Shown here: piece by piece, positions 1 through 7,910 of the stretch
How the letters are laid out: each line of letters begins with the position of its first letter
Numbering within the stretch: the stretch's first letter is position 1
Source: Defluviicoccus sp.
Lineage (GTDB): Bacteria; Pseudomonadota; Alphaproteobacteria; MPNO01
NCBI GenBank assembly: GCA_028820505.1
Contig: JAPPIT010000222.1
Location: forward strand, 1-59,497
Reading direction: 5' to 3'
Length of the DNA stretch: 59,497 nt
The notes under the pieces: generated by a model
The model's input: only the letters and a program-made list of their open reading frames with translations
Database searches by the model: none
Told to the model about the DNA's origin: nothing
Program-made: the position numbers and the translations under genes

Positions 1-289
1 GCCCGGACTTGTTCCGGGCATCCACGCCCCTCCGCCGCCTCGCCCGCTCCCGGCTGGCACCGCGATGCCGCAAGACGTGGATGCCCGGAACAAGTCCGGG
101 CATGACGTGATGGGGGAGACGGCGGCGCGCCGAAATTCGCGGCCCGAGCCGGCCGATCCATCGGAAACCCTCCGCTACGCAGGCCGTTCGCCCGGTCGGC
201 CGGAATTGAACCGGACAGCAATGGAACAAGTCCGGGCATGACGGAGGGAGGGGTGCCGGGTACGGCGCGCGCGGCAGGATCGCGGAAAG
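1..289. repeat. Intergenic palindromic repeat region
   Basis: No gene is seen here. Bases 1-26 and 76-101 form a perfect 26-base inverted repeat; since the window begins at base 1, the left arm may extend outside. A 21-base part of the right arm (87-107) recurs as a direct repeat at 223-243, and the same 21 bases occur inverted at 58845-58865, near the other end of the window. This looks like a dispersed intergenic palindrome (REP-like) of the kind common in GC-rich alphaproteobacteria. The copies could also act as transcription terminators downstream of ptsN, but there is no clear T-run. Confidence 0.75.
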
Positions 290-754
290 TCAGGCGGCGC
301 GAACGCCGTTCTCGGAGGTGAGCACCGCGTAGAGCGCGTCGGCGTCGGCGGCGGAGCGCAGGCCGTCGCGGACCTCGGGGTCGCGCATGAGCCGCGAGAC
401 CCGGGCAAGGGCCTTCAGATGGTCCGCGCTCGCCCCTTCCTGCGCCAGCAGGAGGAACACGAGGTCGACCGGCCGGTCGTCGATCGAGTCGAAATCGACG
501 GCGCCGTCGAGCCGGACGAACAGGCCGCAGAGCCCGTCGAGATCGGCGATCTTGCCGTGCGGAATCGCGACTCCCTCGCCCACCCCGGTGGTCCCCAGCC
601 GTTCGCGCTCCAGCAGGACGCTGAACACCGCGCGCTCGTCGAGGCCGGTCATCTCGGCGGCCCGCCGGGAGATTTCCTGGATCACCTGTTTCTTGCTCGC
701 AGCGGGCAGGCGGTCGACCACCCCGTCGCTGGTCAGCAGGTCGCCGATGTCCAT
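290..754 (-). CDS. ptsN: Nitrogen-regulatory PTS EIIA protein (PtsN)
   Basis: This 154-residue protein is a EIIA-Ntr, the terminal phosphoacceptor of the nitrogen-related PTS. In related bacteria it regulates potassium transport, stress responses and nitrogen/carbon balance rather than sugar uptake. The phosphorylated histidine is His66 in the motif AIPHGKI, and the full length matches the family. It is the last gene of the minus-strand lpt-hpf-ptsN block and starts at ATG one base after the hpf stop region, so it is almost certainly co-transcribed with hpf. The upstream PTS components (ptsP, ptsO) are not in the window. Confidence 0.93.
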   Translation of the reverse strand: MDIGDLLTSDGVVDRLPAASKKQVIQEISRRAAEMTGLDERAVFSVLLERERLGTTGVGEGVAIPHGKIADLDGLCGLFVRLDGAVDFDSIDDRPVDLVFLLLAQEGASADHLKALARVSRLMRDPEVRDGLRSAADADALYAVLTSENGVRAA

Positions 755-755
755 C

Positions 756-1364
756 CTAGCCTCTCCGCGGACCGGATTCGGTCCCGTCCGCGCCCGCCGG
801 GTCGAGCCAGCCGAGATTGCCGTCGGCGCGGCGATAGATCACGTTGAGCCCGCCATGGGCGGCGTTGCGGAAGACCACCACCGGCTGCGCCGCGAGATCG
901 ATCCGCATGACGGCTTCGCCCACGGTCATCGACTCGATTTCCGAAACCGTCTCGGCGATGACCAGCGGGCTGTCGCCGTCGGTCTCGTCATCCGCCCGGT
1001 CCCCGGGGTCGGCCAGGATGACGTGCTGCGCGGTGAGCGCCTCCTCGCGCCGCGCCGATCCCGACTTGCGATGGTGGTCGCGCAACCGGCGCTTGTTGCG
1101 CCGCAGGCGCTTCGCGATCCTTTCCATCGCCAGGTCGAAGGCGTTCTGCGCGTCCTCCGCCGCGCCGTGCCCCTGCACCTGGATCCCGCGGCCGACATGG
1201 ACCGAGATGTCCGCCCTTACCAGCGGCCCCTCCGGCTCGAAGACCACGTGCGAATCCAGCGCATGGTCGAAATACTTCGCGACACCGTCGTTGAGGCGGG
1301 CTTCGACATGACGGCGAAGCCGCTCGCCCAGGTCCATGTGTCGTCCGGTGAGTCCGATTTTCAA
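756..1364 (-). CDS. hpf: Ribosome hibernation promoting factor, long form
   Basis: The protein has 202 residues. The N-terminal half (about 1-105) is the HPF/RaiA (YfiA) domain that binds the 30S decoding region. A linker follows, and the C-terminal 60 residues (motif VVVFRNAAHGGLNVIYRR) form the dimerisation domain typical of long HPF, which joins two ribosomes into inactive 100S dimers. The first possible start in frame is TTG at 1364, giving MKIGLTGRHMDLG, which aligns with the usual beginning of the family; there is no strong Shine-Dalgarno. It lies just before ptsN. In many proteobacteria rpoN precedes it; here 239 non-coding bases do. Confidence 0.9.
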   Translation of the reverse strand: MKIGLTGRHMDLGERLRRHVEARLNDGVAKYFDHALDSHVVFEPEGPLVRADISVHVGRGIQVQGHGAAEDAQNAFDLAMERIAKRLRRNKRRLRDHHRKSGSARREEALTAQHVILADPGDRADDETDGDSPLVIAETVSEIESMTVGEAVMRIDLAAQPVVVFRNAAHGGLNVIYRRADGNLGWLDPAGADGTESGPRRG

Positions 1365-1603
1365 ACGCTTACGCGCCCGTCGTCCGGACGCGCTCCCTTC
1401 GGGTCTGCCGCCCCGGCGCCGCTTCCCGCCGGATTTGCGCGGGCGCGGAACCTATTGTTCGGTCCGCGGCCGAGTCAAGCGCGCGCGGACCTGAAAAAGA
1501 GTCTGCATGCTTTGTCGCCGGTTCGCAACAGAACAACGGGGCGCGCGCGGCGGGGAGCTGTGCATAACGGGGAAACCGCCGCCCGCGGCAAGCGCCGCCT
1601 GCG
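1365..1603. other. Non-coding gap between lptB and hpf
   Basis: These 239 bases contain no supportable gene. In many proteobacteria this is where rpoN (sigma-54, about 1.5 kb) lies, between lptB and hpf; no trace of its coding sequence is visible. The gap probably holds a promoter for hpf-ptsN, but I cannot define its -35 and -10 boxes. Confidence 0.6.
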
Positions 1604-2368
1604 TCAGAGGCTGAACCGTTCGCCGAGATAGACGCGCCGGACCTCGTCGTTCGCGACGATCTCGGACGGCGCGCCCTCCATCAGTACGCGACCTTCATTC
1701 AGGATGTAGGCCCGGTCGACGATGTCGAGCGTCTCGCGGACGTTGTGGTCGGTGATGAGCACGCCGATGCCGCGATCCTTGAGATGGCCCACGAGCGCAC
1801 GCACGTCGTTCACCGCGATCGGATCGATCCCGACGAAGGGCTCGTCGAGCAGGATGTATCCCGGCGAGCTTGCGAGGGCCCGCGCGATTTCCACCCGCCG
1901 GCGCTCGCCGCCCGACAGCGCCGGTGCGGGCGTGTGCCTGAGATGGGTTATCGAGAACTCGCCGAGCAGCGCATCGAGGCGGCTCTCCCGGAGTTCCGCC
2001 GCCGGCTCGGTCACGTCCAGCACCGCGCGTATATTGTTCTCCACCGTCATGCCGCGGAAGATCGAGGCTTCCTGAGGCAGGTAGCCGATACCGATCCGCG
2101 CACGGCGATACATCGGAAGCCGGGTGATGTCCTGGCCGTCGAGCGCGACCGCGCCGGTGTCCGGCTGGATCAGTCCGGTGAGGATGTAGAACGAGGTCGT
2201 CTTTCCGGCTCCGTTCGGTCCGAGCAGGCCCACGACCTCGCCCCGCTCGAGCCTGAGACTGACATCGCGCAGCACGGGACGCTTCCGGAACCGCTTACTC
2301 AGCGAGAAGGCTTCCAGGCCGCTCGAAAAGGAGATCAGGCGGGGTCCGCCGCCGGTGTTCTCGGTCAA
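1604..2368 (-). CDS. lptB: LPS export ABC transporter ATP-binding protein LptB
   Basis: LptB is the ATPase that powers lipopolysaccharide extraction from the inner membrane by LptB2FGC. The 254-residue sequence has Walker A GPNGAGKT (50-57), the signature LSGGE (151-155), Walker B YILLDEP (171-177) and the H-loop histidine about 208 (ITDHNV). The C-terminal YLGERF ending is typical. The start is TTG at 2368, overlapping the lptA TGA (TTGA, 2365-2368), which implies translational coupling. The first 17 residues precede the conserved region, so the true start could be slightly downstream. Confidence 0.95.
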   Translation of the reverse strand: MTENTGGGPRLISFSSGLEAFSLSKRFRKRPVLRDVSLRLERGEVVGLLGPNGAGKTTSFYILTGLIQPDTGAVALDGQDITRLPMYRRARIGIGYLPQEASIFRGMTVENNIRAVLDVTEPAAELRESRLDALLGEFSITHLRHTPAPALSGGERRRVEIARALASSPGYILLDEPFVGIDPIAVNDVRALVGHLKDRGIGVLITDHNVRETLDIVDRAYILNEGRVLMEGAPSEIVANDEVRRVYLGERFSL

Positions 2369-3198
2369 TTCCCTGTCTTCCCCTCTCGACCGGTATCGTT
2401 CTCCGGCACGGGCCGGGCAGGCGGAACGAACACGCCCTGCACACCGCCCTCTCCGCCCAGCATCCGGCTGGTTCCGGTCTTCAAATTGAGCACGGCCGAC
2501 TGGCCCCTGAGTTCGTTGCCGCCCTGGGAGATCCGCACCGAACCCTCGAGCTTGAGGCGTTCGCCGACGGCATCGAAATCCGCCCGGTCGGCGTGAAACA
2601 CCTCGTCCGGCGACGTGAAGACGACGCGGCCCACCGCCACCAGCCGCCTGAGCTTGTCGCTTTCCTTCCCGCCCGGTTCGAAGGTCGCGGTGAGCGTTTC
2701 GGCCTTGATGGTCCGGTCCTCCCGCATCGCGACCGCGTTGCCCCGGGCTACGGCCCGGTTCAGGGCCTGCGAATATTCCAGGCTCCTCGATGCGCTGATC
2801 CGTTCCGCGCCGGACGTGAACTTCGGCTTGCCGGTCAGCACCAGCAGTTGCTTGTCCACGTCGTAGGTCCCCTTGCCCCCCGTCGCGACCTGATCGTTAC
2901 CCGCGATGCGGACGGCGCCTTCCGCGTCGATGCGCCATATCTCGGTTCCGCCGTCCTCGCCGGTCCGGTAATGCGCGGTGATCGTCTCGGCCCGCAGGGT
3001 AACGTCGCCCTGCCGGGCGCGGGCATTGCCGCGGGCGACGAAAACCCGCTTCTTCTGCTGCCACTCGACACTGCCGTCGACGGCGATTTCTATGCTGCCG
3101 GAACCGTCCCGGAACGGCAGGCCGCCGGTCTGGGCCGCGGCATCCGGCGCGCCCAGGAGGACGCCGACCAGGACAAGGGGGGCGAAGCGCGCGTTCAC
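2365..3198 (-). CDS. lptA: LPS transport periplasmic protein LptA
   Basis: This 277-residue OstA/LptA-family protein has a cleavable signal peptide (about residues 1-22, ending PDAAAQ). It forms the beta-jellyroll bridge that carries lipopolysaccharide from LptC to LptD across the periplasm. Repeated short segments of the type '[13 protein letters not shown]…HYRTG' reflect its repeated beta-strands. The start is GTG at 3198, overlapping the lptC stop (GTGA), and its stop overlaps the lptB start, so lptC-lptA-lptB are a tightly coupled operon. Confidence 0.9.
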   Translation of the reverse strand: MNARFAPLVLVGVLLGAPDAAAQTGGLPFRDGSGSIEIAVDGSVEWQQKKRVFVARGNARARQGDVTLRAETITAHYRTGEDGGTEIWRIDAEGAVRIAGNDQVATGGKGTYDVDKQLLVLTGKPKFTSGAERISASRSLEYSQALNRAVARGNAVAMREDRTIKAETLTATFEPGGKESDKLRRLVAVGRVVFTSPDEVFHADRADFDAVGERLKLEGSVRISQGGNELRGQSAVLNLKTGTSRMLGGEGGVQGVFVPPARPVPENDTGREGKTGN

Positions 3199-3824
3199 CG
3201 CTGCGGTTCCTCCGCGTCCGGGAAGAGGACGAGACGGGCGGGGCCCGCAAACTCCAGCCGGTCCTCGTCGCGGCTGATGCGGAAACCGGCCGCGTCCACT
3301 TTAGCCCACGCCCCCCTGCCGGTCACCTGCGCCGTGCTCCAGGCGACGGCCTCGCCGAAATCGATCGTCGCCCGGTCGGTCCGGAACTGGTAGCCGGAGT
3401 CGTGATAGAAGCTGACATTGCCTTCGAGATCCACCTGTCGGGCCTCGCGGGCGAACTTGCCGCCCGAGGCGGAAACGGCGATCCAGGCGCCGGCTGCGGT
3501 CGTGAAATCCGCCTCGGGACTGTTGAGCATGACCCTGTCGGGGTCCGATTTCTGTTGCACGACCGATTCCGCCGCCAGGGTATAGGGGTTCCGGTTCCGG
3601 TCGGTGCCGGAATACCGGGCATTGATCATGCGGTGGCCGCCCGCCGCTTCGGAAGCGCTCAACTTCATGGCGCCGATCTCGAACCGTTCCGGCATCTGGT
3701 ACAGCTGGGACCACGAAAACAGGAGGGCGATCACCACCGCCGCGCCCAGCGGCAGCGCCACCTTCATCACCGCCACGAAGCGGGAATAGCCGCTCTCGAT
3801 CCGCGTTGGGGCGATCGTCGCCAT
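3195..3824 (-). CDS. lptC: LPS export protein LptC
   Basis: LptC is the single-pass inner-membrane protein that receives lipopolysaccharide from LptFG and passes it to LptA. The 209-residue product has one membrane segment at about 17-38 and then a periplasmic beta-jellyroll domain. I chose ATG 3824 because the protein then starts immediately before the membrane anchor; longer versions of this frame run through kdsD in the wrong frame. The stop overlaps lptA by 4 bases, and kdsD lies 11 bases upstream. Confidence 0.9.
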   Translation of the reverse strand: MATIAPTRIESGYSRFVAVMKVALPLGAAVVIALLFSWSQLYQMPERFEIGAMKLSASEAAGGHRMINARYSGTDRNRNPYTLAAESVVQQKSDPDRVMLNSPEADFTTAAGAWIAVSASGGKFAREARQVDLEGNVSFYHDSGYQFRTDRATIDFGEAVAWSTAQVTGRGAWAKVDAAGFRISRDEDRLEFAGPARLVLFPDAEEPQR

Positions 3825-3835
3825 GCCCGGTTTCC

Positions 3836-4834
3836 TCAATCGACTCCCGCGCGCAGGCAATCGTGAATGTGGAGAATGCCCACGGGCCGGTCGTCGGTAA
3901 CGACGAAGAGGCTGGTAATGCTGTTCTCGTTCATCACCCGCAGCGCCTGATCGGCGAGCGCGTCGGGCGGGATGGTCCGCGGGCCCGCGGTCATCACGTC
4001 CGCCGCCGACATCTCGAGCAGCCGTTCGCCCATGTTGCGCCTGAGGTCGCCGTCGGTGATGACCCCGACGAGCCGGTCTTCGCCGTCCACCAGCCCGATG
4101 CAGCCGAAGCTGTGCGACGTCATGATCAGGAGCGCTTCCGACATCGCGATGTCGCGGCGGGCGAGCGGGACGCGGTCGCCCTTGTGCATCAGCCGCTCGA
4201 CCTTGATCAGCCGCTTGCCGAGCTGGCCGCCCGGGTGGCGCAGCTTGAAATCCTCGTGCGAGAACCCGACACGCTCCAGCAGCGCCACCGCCAGCGCGTC
4301 GCCCAGCGCCACCATCATCGTCGTCGACGTGGTCGGCGCGAGGTTGAGCGGACAGGCCTCGTCGGTGTCGGGCAGCGGGATCAGGACGTCCGCGGCGGCC
4401 GCAAGCGCGCTTTCCGCGCGCGCCGTCAGCGCCACGAGCGGAATCGCGTGTCGTTTGGTGTAGGCGATGATATCGGACAGTTCCGGCGTTTCGCCCGAGT
4501 TGGACATCGCGAGCACCGCGTCCCGGGCGGTAATCATGCCGAGATCCCCGTGGCTCGCCTCCGCCGGATGGACGAACTGCGCGGGCGTGCCGGTCGAGGC
4601 GAGGGTGGCGGCTATCTTGCGCCCCACATGCCCGCTCTTGCCCATGCCGGTAACGATCACCCGGCCCCTTCCGTGCACGCGGGAGATTATCTCCACCGCT
4701 TCCGCGAAGGCGGAGTCGACGGAGCGCGCGAGGGCGGCGAGCCCCGCGCACTCGGTCTCCAGCACCCGGCGGGCGACGGCGATGTCCTCGGCCTCCTGCG
4801 ACCGGGCGGATCGGAACTTCTTCAGCTCGGCCAT
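3836..4834 (-). CDS. kdsD: D-arabinose 5-phosphate isomerase KdsD
   Basis: KdsD interconverts ribulose 5-phosphate and arabinose 5-phosphate, the first step of Kdo synthesis for lipopolysaccharide inner core. The 332-residue protein has an N-terminal sugar isomerase (SIS) domain (motifs VTGMGKSGHVGRK, SNSGETPE, TTSTTMM) and two C-terminal CBS domains (VMTAGP and VGILHIHD segments). ATG 4834 is preferred over the in-frame codon at 4885 because homologues begin near MAELKKF. Its position upstream of lptCAB fits a combined Kdo/LPS-export operon. Confidence 0.93.
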   Translation of the reverse strand: MAELKKFRSARSQEAEDIAVARRVLETECAGLAALARSVDSAFAEAVEIISRVHGRGRVIVTGMGKSGHVGRKIAATLASTGTPAQFVHPAEASHGDLGMITARDAVLAMSNSGETPELSDIIAYTKRHAIPLVALTARAESALAAAADVLIPLPDTDEACPLNLAPTTSTTMMVALGDALAVALLERVGFSHEDFKLRHPGGQLGKRLIKVERLMHKGDRVPLARRDIAMSEALLIMTSHSFGCIGLVDGEDRLVGVITDGDLRRNMGERLLEMSAADVMTAGPRTIPPDALADQALRVMNENSITSLFVVTDDRPVGILHIHDCLRAGVD

Positions 4835-4946
4835 CGGCACTCCGGCAAACTCTCGCCCGCAGCCGCCTGCGGCTCGGTCCGACAAGCCATCCTAGTCGAT
4901 TTCCGCGTCCGGTGCAGCCTGACCGGTGGTTTCCGCGGCGCTGGCG

Positions 4947-5558
4947 TCAATGGGCGAAGATGTCCACGTCGCCCCAGCCGCCGAGGTCGAGCGCGGCCCT
5001 GTGCCCGACGAACTCGAAGCAGCGCCGGGCAAGCTCCTCCCGCCCTTCGCGTTCCAGCATCGCGTCCAGCGCGTCCCGGATCGTGTGCAGGTGGAGGACA
5101 TCCGCCGCCGCATATCCACGCTGGGCGTCCGTCAGGGTCTCCGCCCCCCAGTCGGAAGACTGCTGAGCCTTGGAGATCTCGACACCGATCAGCTCGGCCG
5201 CGAGATCCTTCAGCGAATGGCGGTCGGTGTAGGTGCGGGCGATTCTGGACGCGATCTTGGTGCAATAGACCGGCGCCGCCCGGACACCGAGATAGCGCTC
5301 GAGGACGGCGATGTCGAAACGGGCGAAATGGAAGATCTTGGTGACCGCGCGGTCTGCCAGCAGCCCCGCAAGTTCGGGCGCCTCGTAGGCGCCGTCGCGG
5401 AACCGCACCAGATGGGCGTCGCCGTCGCCCGCGCTCAGCTGGACCACGCACAGACGGTCGCGGCCCGGGTTGAGGCCCATGGTCTCGGTGTCGATCGCGA
5501 CCGAGTCGCCGAATTCGAGATCGGCGGGCAGGTCGCCCTCGTGCATCTCTATCGCCAT
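4947..5558 (-). CDS. rnd: Ribonuclease D-like 3'-5' exonuclease
   Basis: This is a compact 203-residue DEDDy exoribonuclease. The catalytic residues are visible: D23 and E25 (AIDTET), D82 (FHFARFD), Y149 and D153 (YAAAD). It is much shorter than E. coli RNase D (about 375 residues) because the HRDC domains are absent, which is common in alphaproteobacteria. ATG 5558 is chosen because GAGGG lies 7 bases upstream; a GTG at 5564 is the alternative. The likely role is tRNA or other RNA 3' trimming. It begins about 57 bases downstream of tRNA-Leu on the same strand and may be co-transcribed with it. Confidence 0.85.
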   Translation of the reverse strand: MAIEMHEGDLPADLEFGDSVAIDTETMGLNPGRDRLCVVQLSAGDGDAHLVRFRDGAYEAPELAGLLADRAVTKIFHFARFDIAVLERYLGVRAAPVYCTKIASRIARTYTDRHSLKDLAAELIGVEISKAQQSSDWGAETLTDAQRGYAAADVLHLHTIRDALDAMLEREGREELARRCFEFVGHRAALDLGGWGDVDIFAH

Positions 5559-5614
5559 AGGCACACCCTCGCCGCCGCGTCCGGGCGCCGAGGAACCGGA
5601 AGCGCGCGGTCCGG

Positions 5615-5701
5615 TGGTGCCCAGGAGAAGACTCGAACTTCCACGACCTTGCGGTCACAGGTACCTGAAACCTGCGCGTCTACCAATTCCGCCACCTGGG
5701 C
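5615..5701 (-). tRNA. tRNA-Leu (anticodon CAG)
   Basis: On the minus strand the sequence folds as a class II tRNA. The acceptor stem is GCCCAGG paired with CCTGGGC, the D-arm contains GGTAGAC, the anticodon stem CAGGT/ACCTG encloses the loop TTCAGGT with anticodon CAG, a long variable arm follows, and the T-arm loop is TTCGAGT. The 3' discriminator A and CCA are encoded (5615-5618). Confidence 0.95.
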
Positions 5702-5731
5702 CGATCGGCGACCGGACGCCTGCTGCGCGCG

Positions 5732-5761
5732 TCCGTACGCCAGCCGCCGCCGGCTTGTCAA
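5732..5761 (-). promoter_or_regulatory. Probable promoter of tRNA-Leu
   Basis: On the minus strand an exact -35 hexamer TTGACA lies at 5761-5756. The best -10 at a spacing of 18 is TACGGA (5737-5732), a weak match. Transcription would start roughly 25-30 bases before the tRNA 5' end at 5701. The -35 is convincing; the -10 is not. Confidence 0.4.
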
Positions 5762-5850
5762 CCGCTTTCGCCGCCGGATCGGGCGACGACGCACCGATGT
5801 TGACGGGTCCGGCCCCAGCCGATATTAGCCGACCGTTCGAGGGGGGCGCG

Positions 5851-6795
5851 ATGTCTACGCCCACAGCAACCGTGTTCGGCGGTTCCGGCTTCGTCGGCCG
5901 CTACACCGTGGGCGAGCTTGCCCGCCGCGGCTATCGCGTCCGCGTCGCCGTCAGGCGGCCGGACCGCGCGCTGTTCCTGAGGCCGATGGGCGATGTCGGC
6001 CAGGTCACGCCGATGGCGGCCAATATCCGAGATGGCGCTTCGGTGGCGGCCGCGGTCGAAGGCGCCGATGCGGTGATCAATCTCGTCGGCCTGCTCTACG
6101 AGGCGGGCCGGCAGCGTTTCCACGCGGTCCATGCCGAGGGCGCGGGACGGATCGCGCAAGCCGCCGCCGCGGCCGGCGTCGAACGCCTGGTTCACGTCTC
6201 CGCCATCGGCGCCGCGCCCGACTCTCCGGCGGCATACGCGCGGAGCAAGGCGGCGGGCGAGGATGCGGTGCGGGGAGCGTTTCCCGCCGCGGTCGTGGTC
6301 CGGCCCAGCATCGTCTTCGGCATAGAGGACGACTTTCTCAATCGCTTCGCGTGGATCGCGCGCCTGGCGCCGGCGATACCGCTGATCGGCGGCGGCAACA
6401 CCAGATTCCAGCCGGTCTATGTCGGCGATGTCGCTTCGGGGGTGGCGCGTATCGCCGGGGACACCGGAATTTCCGGGCGGGCGTACGAATTCGGCGGCCC
6501 GGAGGTCTTCAGCTTCAGGGAGCTGATGGAAACGATGCTGCGGCATATCGGCAGGCGGCGGCTGCTGTTGCCCGTCCCCGGCGCCCTCGCCATGCTCCCG
6601 GCCGGGCTGATGGAACTCTCGCCCTTTCCGCCGATGCTCACCCGGGACCAGATCCGGATGCTGGCGTCCGACAACGTCGCGTCCGGCGATGCGCCCGGGC
6701 TCGCGGACCTCGGCCTCGACCCTACCCCGCTGGACGCGGTCGCTCCCGGCTATCTCGCGCGCTACCGCCGCGGCGGCCGCGCCGCCGGGCGCTGA
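5851..6795 (+). CDS. Complex I NDUFA9-family NAD(P)-binding protein
   Basis: The product (314 residues) is an atypical short-chain dehydrogenase of the NDUFA9/39-kDa complex I subunit type. The Rossmann motif GGSGFVG (10-16) binds NAD(P), and the family lacks the standard catalytic YxxxK; a SAIGA segment and AYARSKAAGE are visible. In alphaproteobacteria and mitochondria these proteins associate with or stabilise NADH dehydrogenase, but a separate role in quinone or lipid metabolism is possible. ATG 5851 follows a GAGGGGGG ribosome-binding site. The gene ends one base from the convergent uppP. Confidence 0.85.
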   Translation: MSTPTATVFGGSGFVGRYTVGELARRGYRVRVAVRRPDRALFLRPMGDVGQVTPMAANIRDGASVAAAVEGADAVINLVGLLYEAGRQRFHAVHAEGAGRIAQAAAAAGVERLVHVSAIGAAPDSPAAYARSKAAGEDAVRGAFPAAVVVRPSIVFGIEDDFLNRFAWIARLAPAIPLIGGGNTRFQPVYVGDVASGVARIAGDTGISGRAYEFGGPEVFSFRELMETMLRHIGRRRLLLPVPGALAMLPAGLMELSPFPPMLTRDQIRMLASDNVASGDAPGLADLGLDPTPLDAVAPGYLARYRRGGRAAGR

Positions 6796-6796
6796 T

Positions 6797-7597
6797 CTAC
6801 AGGTAAACGATCCCGAGCAGGGCCCCGCCCAGGATCGCCCGGTAGATCACGAAGGGCGCGAACGTCGCCCGTCTCAGCCACCCCATCATCGCCGCGATGG
6901 CGATCAGCGCCGCGACGAAGGCGATTCCGCCGGCCAGCAGGGCGTTCGCTTGCAACACCGGATCGCCCGACTCCACGAGTTCCCCGGCGGCGAAAGCGCC
7001 CGCCGCGACGATCGTCGGAATCGACATCAGCATCGAGAAGCGGGCCGCGTCCCGGCGCTCGAACCCCAGCAGCCGGGCCGCGGTCATCGTGACGCCCGCG
7101 CGGCTTGCACCCGGGATCAGCGCGAGCGCCTGCGCCAGGCCGATCGCGAACGCCGACCACAGGCCCATATGCTCGAGCCGGCGCACCGTGAGACCGATGC
7201 GGTCGGACAAGTGCAGAAGGAGCCCGAAGCCGAGCGTGGCCCAGGCGATGACCTCGAGGCTGCTGCGCCATGCCGTGCCGAGAAATTCGGTTACCGCATA
7301 GCCCGCCGCCACGACCGGTATCGTGGCGATCAGCAGGTAAAGCATGAGGCGGACGCCCGGATGCGCCATGCCCGAGCCGAGTCGGATCAGGCCCCCGAGC
7401 ATGGCGAGCACGTCCCGCCAGAGATAGGCGATGACCGCGAGCAGGGTGCCCACGTGCACCGCGACGTCGATCGCCAGCCCCTGGTCCGGCCAGTCGCTCA
7501 GCACGGGGATCAGCCGAAGGTGCCCCGACGAGCTGATCGGCAGGAATTCGGTGATGCCTTGCACGACCGCGATCACGGCCAGCTGAAGCAGCGTCAA
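6797..7597 (-). CDS. uppP: Undecaprenyl-diphosphatase UppP/BacA
   Basis: UppP is a polytopic membrane phosphatase that recycles undecaprenyl pyrophosphate to the monophosphate carrier used for peptidoglycan and O-antigen synthesis; it also gives bacitracin resistance. The 266-residue protein shows the two signature regions QGITEFLPISSSGHL (14-28) and PGASRAG. I place the start at TTG 7597, giving MTLLQLAVIAVVQG, which matches family starts and has GGGGAGAG upstream; a longer frame from 7666 adds 23 unconserved residues. Confidence 0.92.
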   Translation of the reverse strand: MTLLQLAVIAVVQGITEFLPISSSGHLRLIPVLSDWPDQGLAIDVAVHVGTLLAVIAYLWRDVLAMLGGLIRLGSGMAHPGVRLMLYLLIATIPVVAAGYAVTEFLGTAWRSSLEVIAWATLGFGLLLHLSDRIGLTVRRLEHMGLWSAFAIGLAQALALIPGASRAGVTMTAARLLGFERRDAARFSMLMSIPTIVAAGAFAAGELVESGDPVLQANALLAGGIAFVAALIAIAAMMGWLRRATFAPFVIYRAILGGALLGIVYL

Positions 7598-7664
7598 GGC
7601 CCGCTCTCCCCGGTTTGCGGGCTGCCATTGTAGGGGAATCGGTACGGAAAGACCAAAGCCCGAC

Positions 7665-7691
7665 AAATTAGTCTCATTTTGGAACTAATTT
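7665..7691. promoter_or_regulatory. Perfect inverted repeat, possible operator
   Basis: AAATTAGT (7665-7672) and ACTAATTT (7684-7691) form a perfect 8-base inverted repeat with an 11-base spacer. The T-N11-A geometry resembles LysR-type regulator boxes. The site lies about 70 bases from the uppP start and upstream of the probable gltD promoter. A hairpin terminator is unlikely, because no plus-strand gene ends here and the stem is all AT-rich. Confidence 0.45.
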
Positions 7692-7779
7692 TTCGTATGG
7701 AATCGCCGCGCAGCCCGAAATCGGAATGCAATGCGAAAATTTCGTCCATATTTATGGCAATACTTATGACCTATCTGGC

Positions 7780-7807
7780 TTGCTTTTTCCGAATTCCGTG
7801 CTATATT
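7780..7807 (+). promoter_or_regulatory. Probable promoter of gltD-gltB
   Basis: TTGCTT (7780-7785) and TATATT (7802-7807) are separated by 16 bases and resemble a sigma-70 promoter. This would give a leader of roughly 95-100 bases before the gltD ATG at 7911. No clear sigma-54 (GG-N10-GC) element was found here. Confidence 0.4.
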
Positions 7808-7910
7808 GTCAGGACGGGGTTTTCGGTCGATGCGCCGCTGCCGACCGGCCGCGCTGGAGTGACGGCGGAAACAAGAGCAAGCGCCGCCGCCGAGGGGAGA
7901 CAGGGCACGC

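Larger units (their letters stand above)
7598..7910. other. AT-rich divergent regulatory region uppP / gltD
   Basis: The 313 bases between divergent uppP and gltD hold no supportable gene. Much of the stretch from about 7660 to 7810 is clearly richer in A and T than its surroundings. It contains an inverted repeat (7665-7691), a short palindrome around 7736-7746 and a sigma-70-like promoter (7780-7807). It probably controls glutamate synthase and possibly uppP. Confidence 0.6.

Noticed and set aside
1-289. CRISPR array suggested by repeated palindromes
   Set aside because: The copies are inverted, irregularly spaced, and have no uniform spacers or cas genes nearby.
7780-7807. Sigma-54 promoter for gltD
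   Set aside because: No GG-N10-GC element was found at an acceptable place; the sigma-70-like pair is the better fit.
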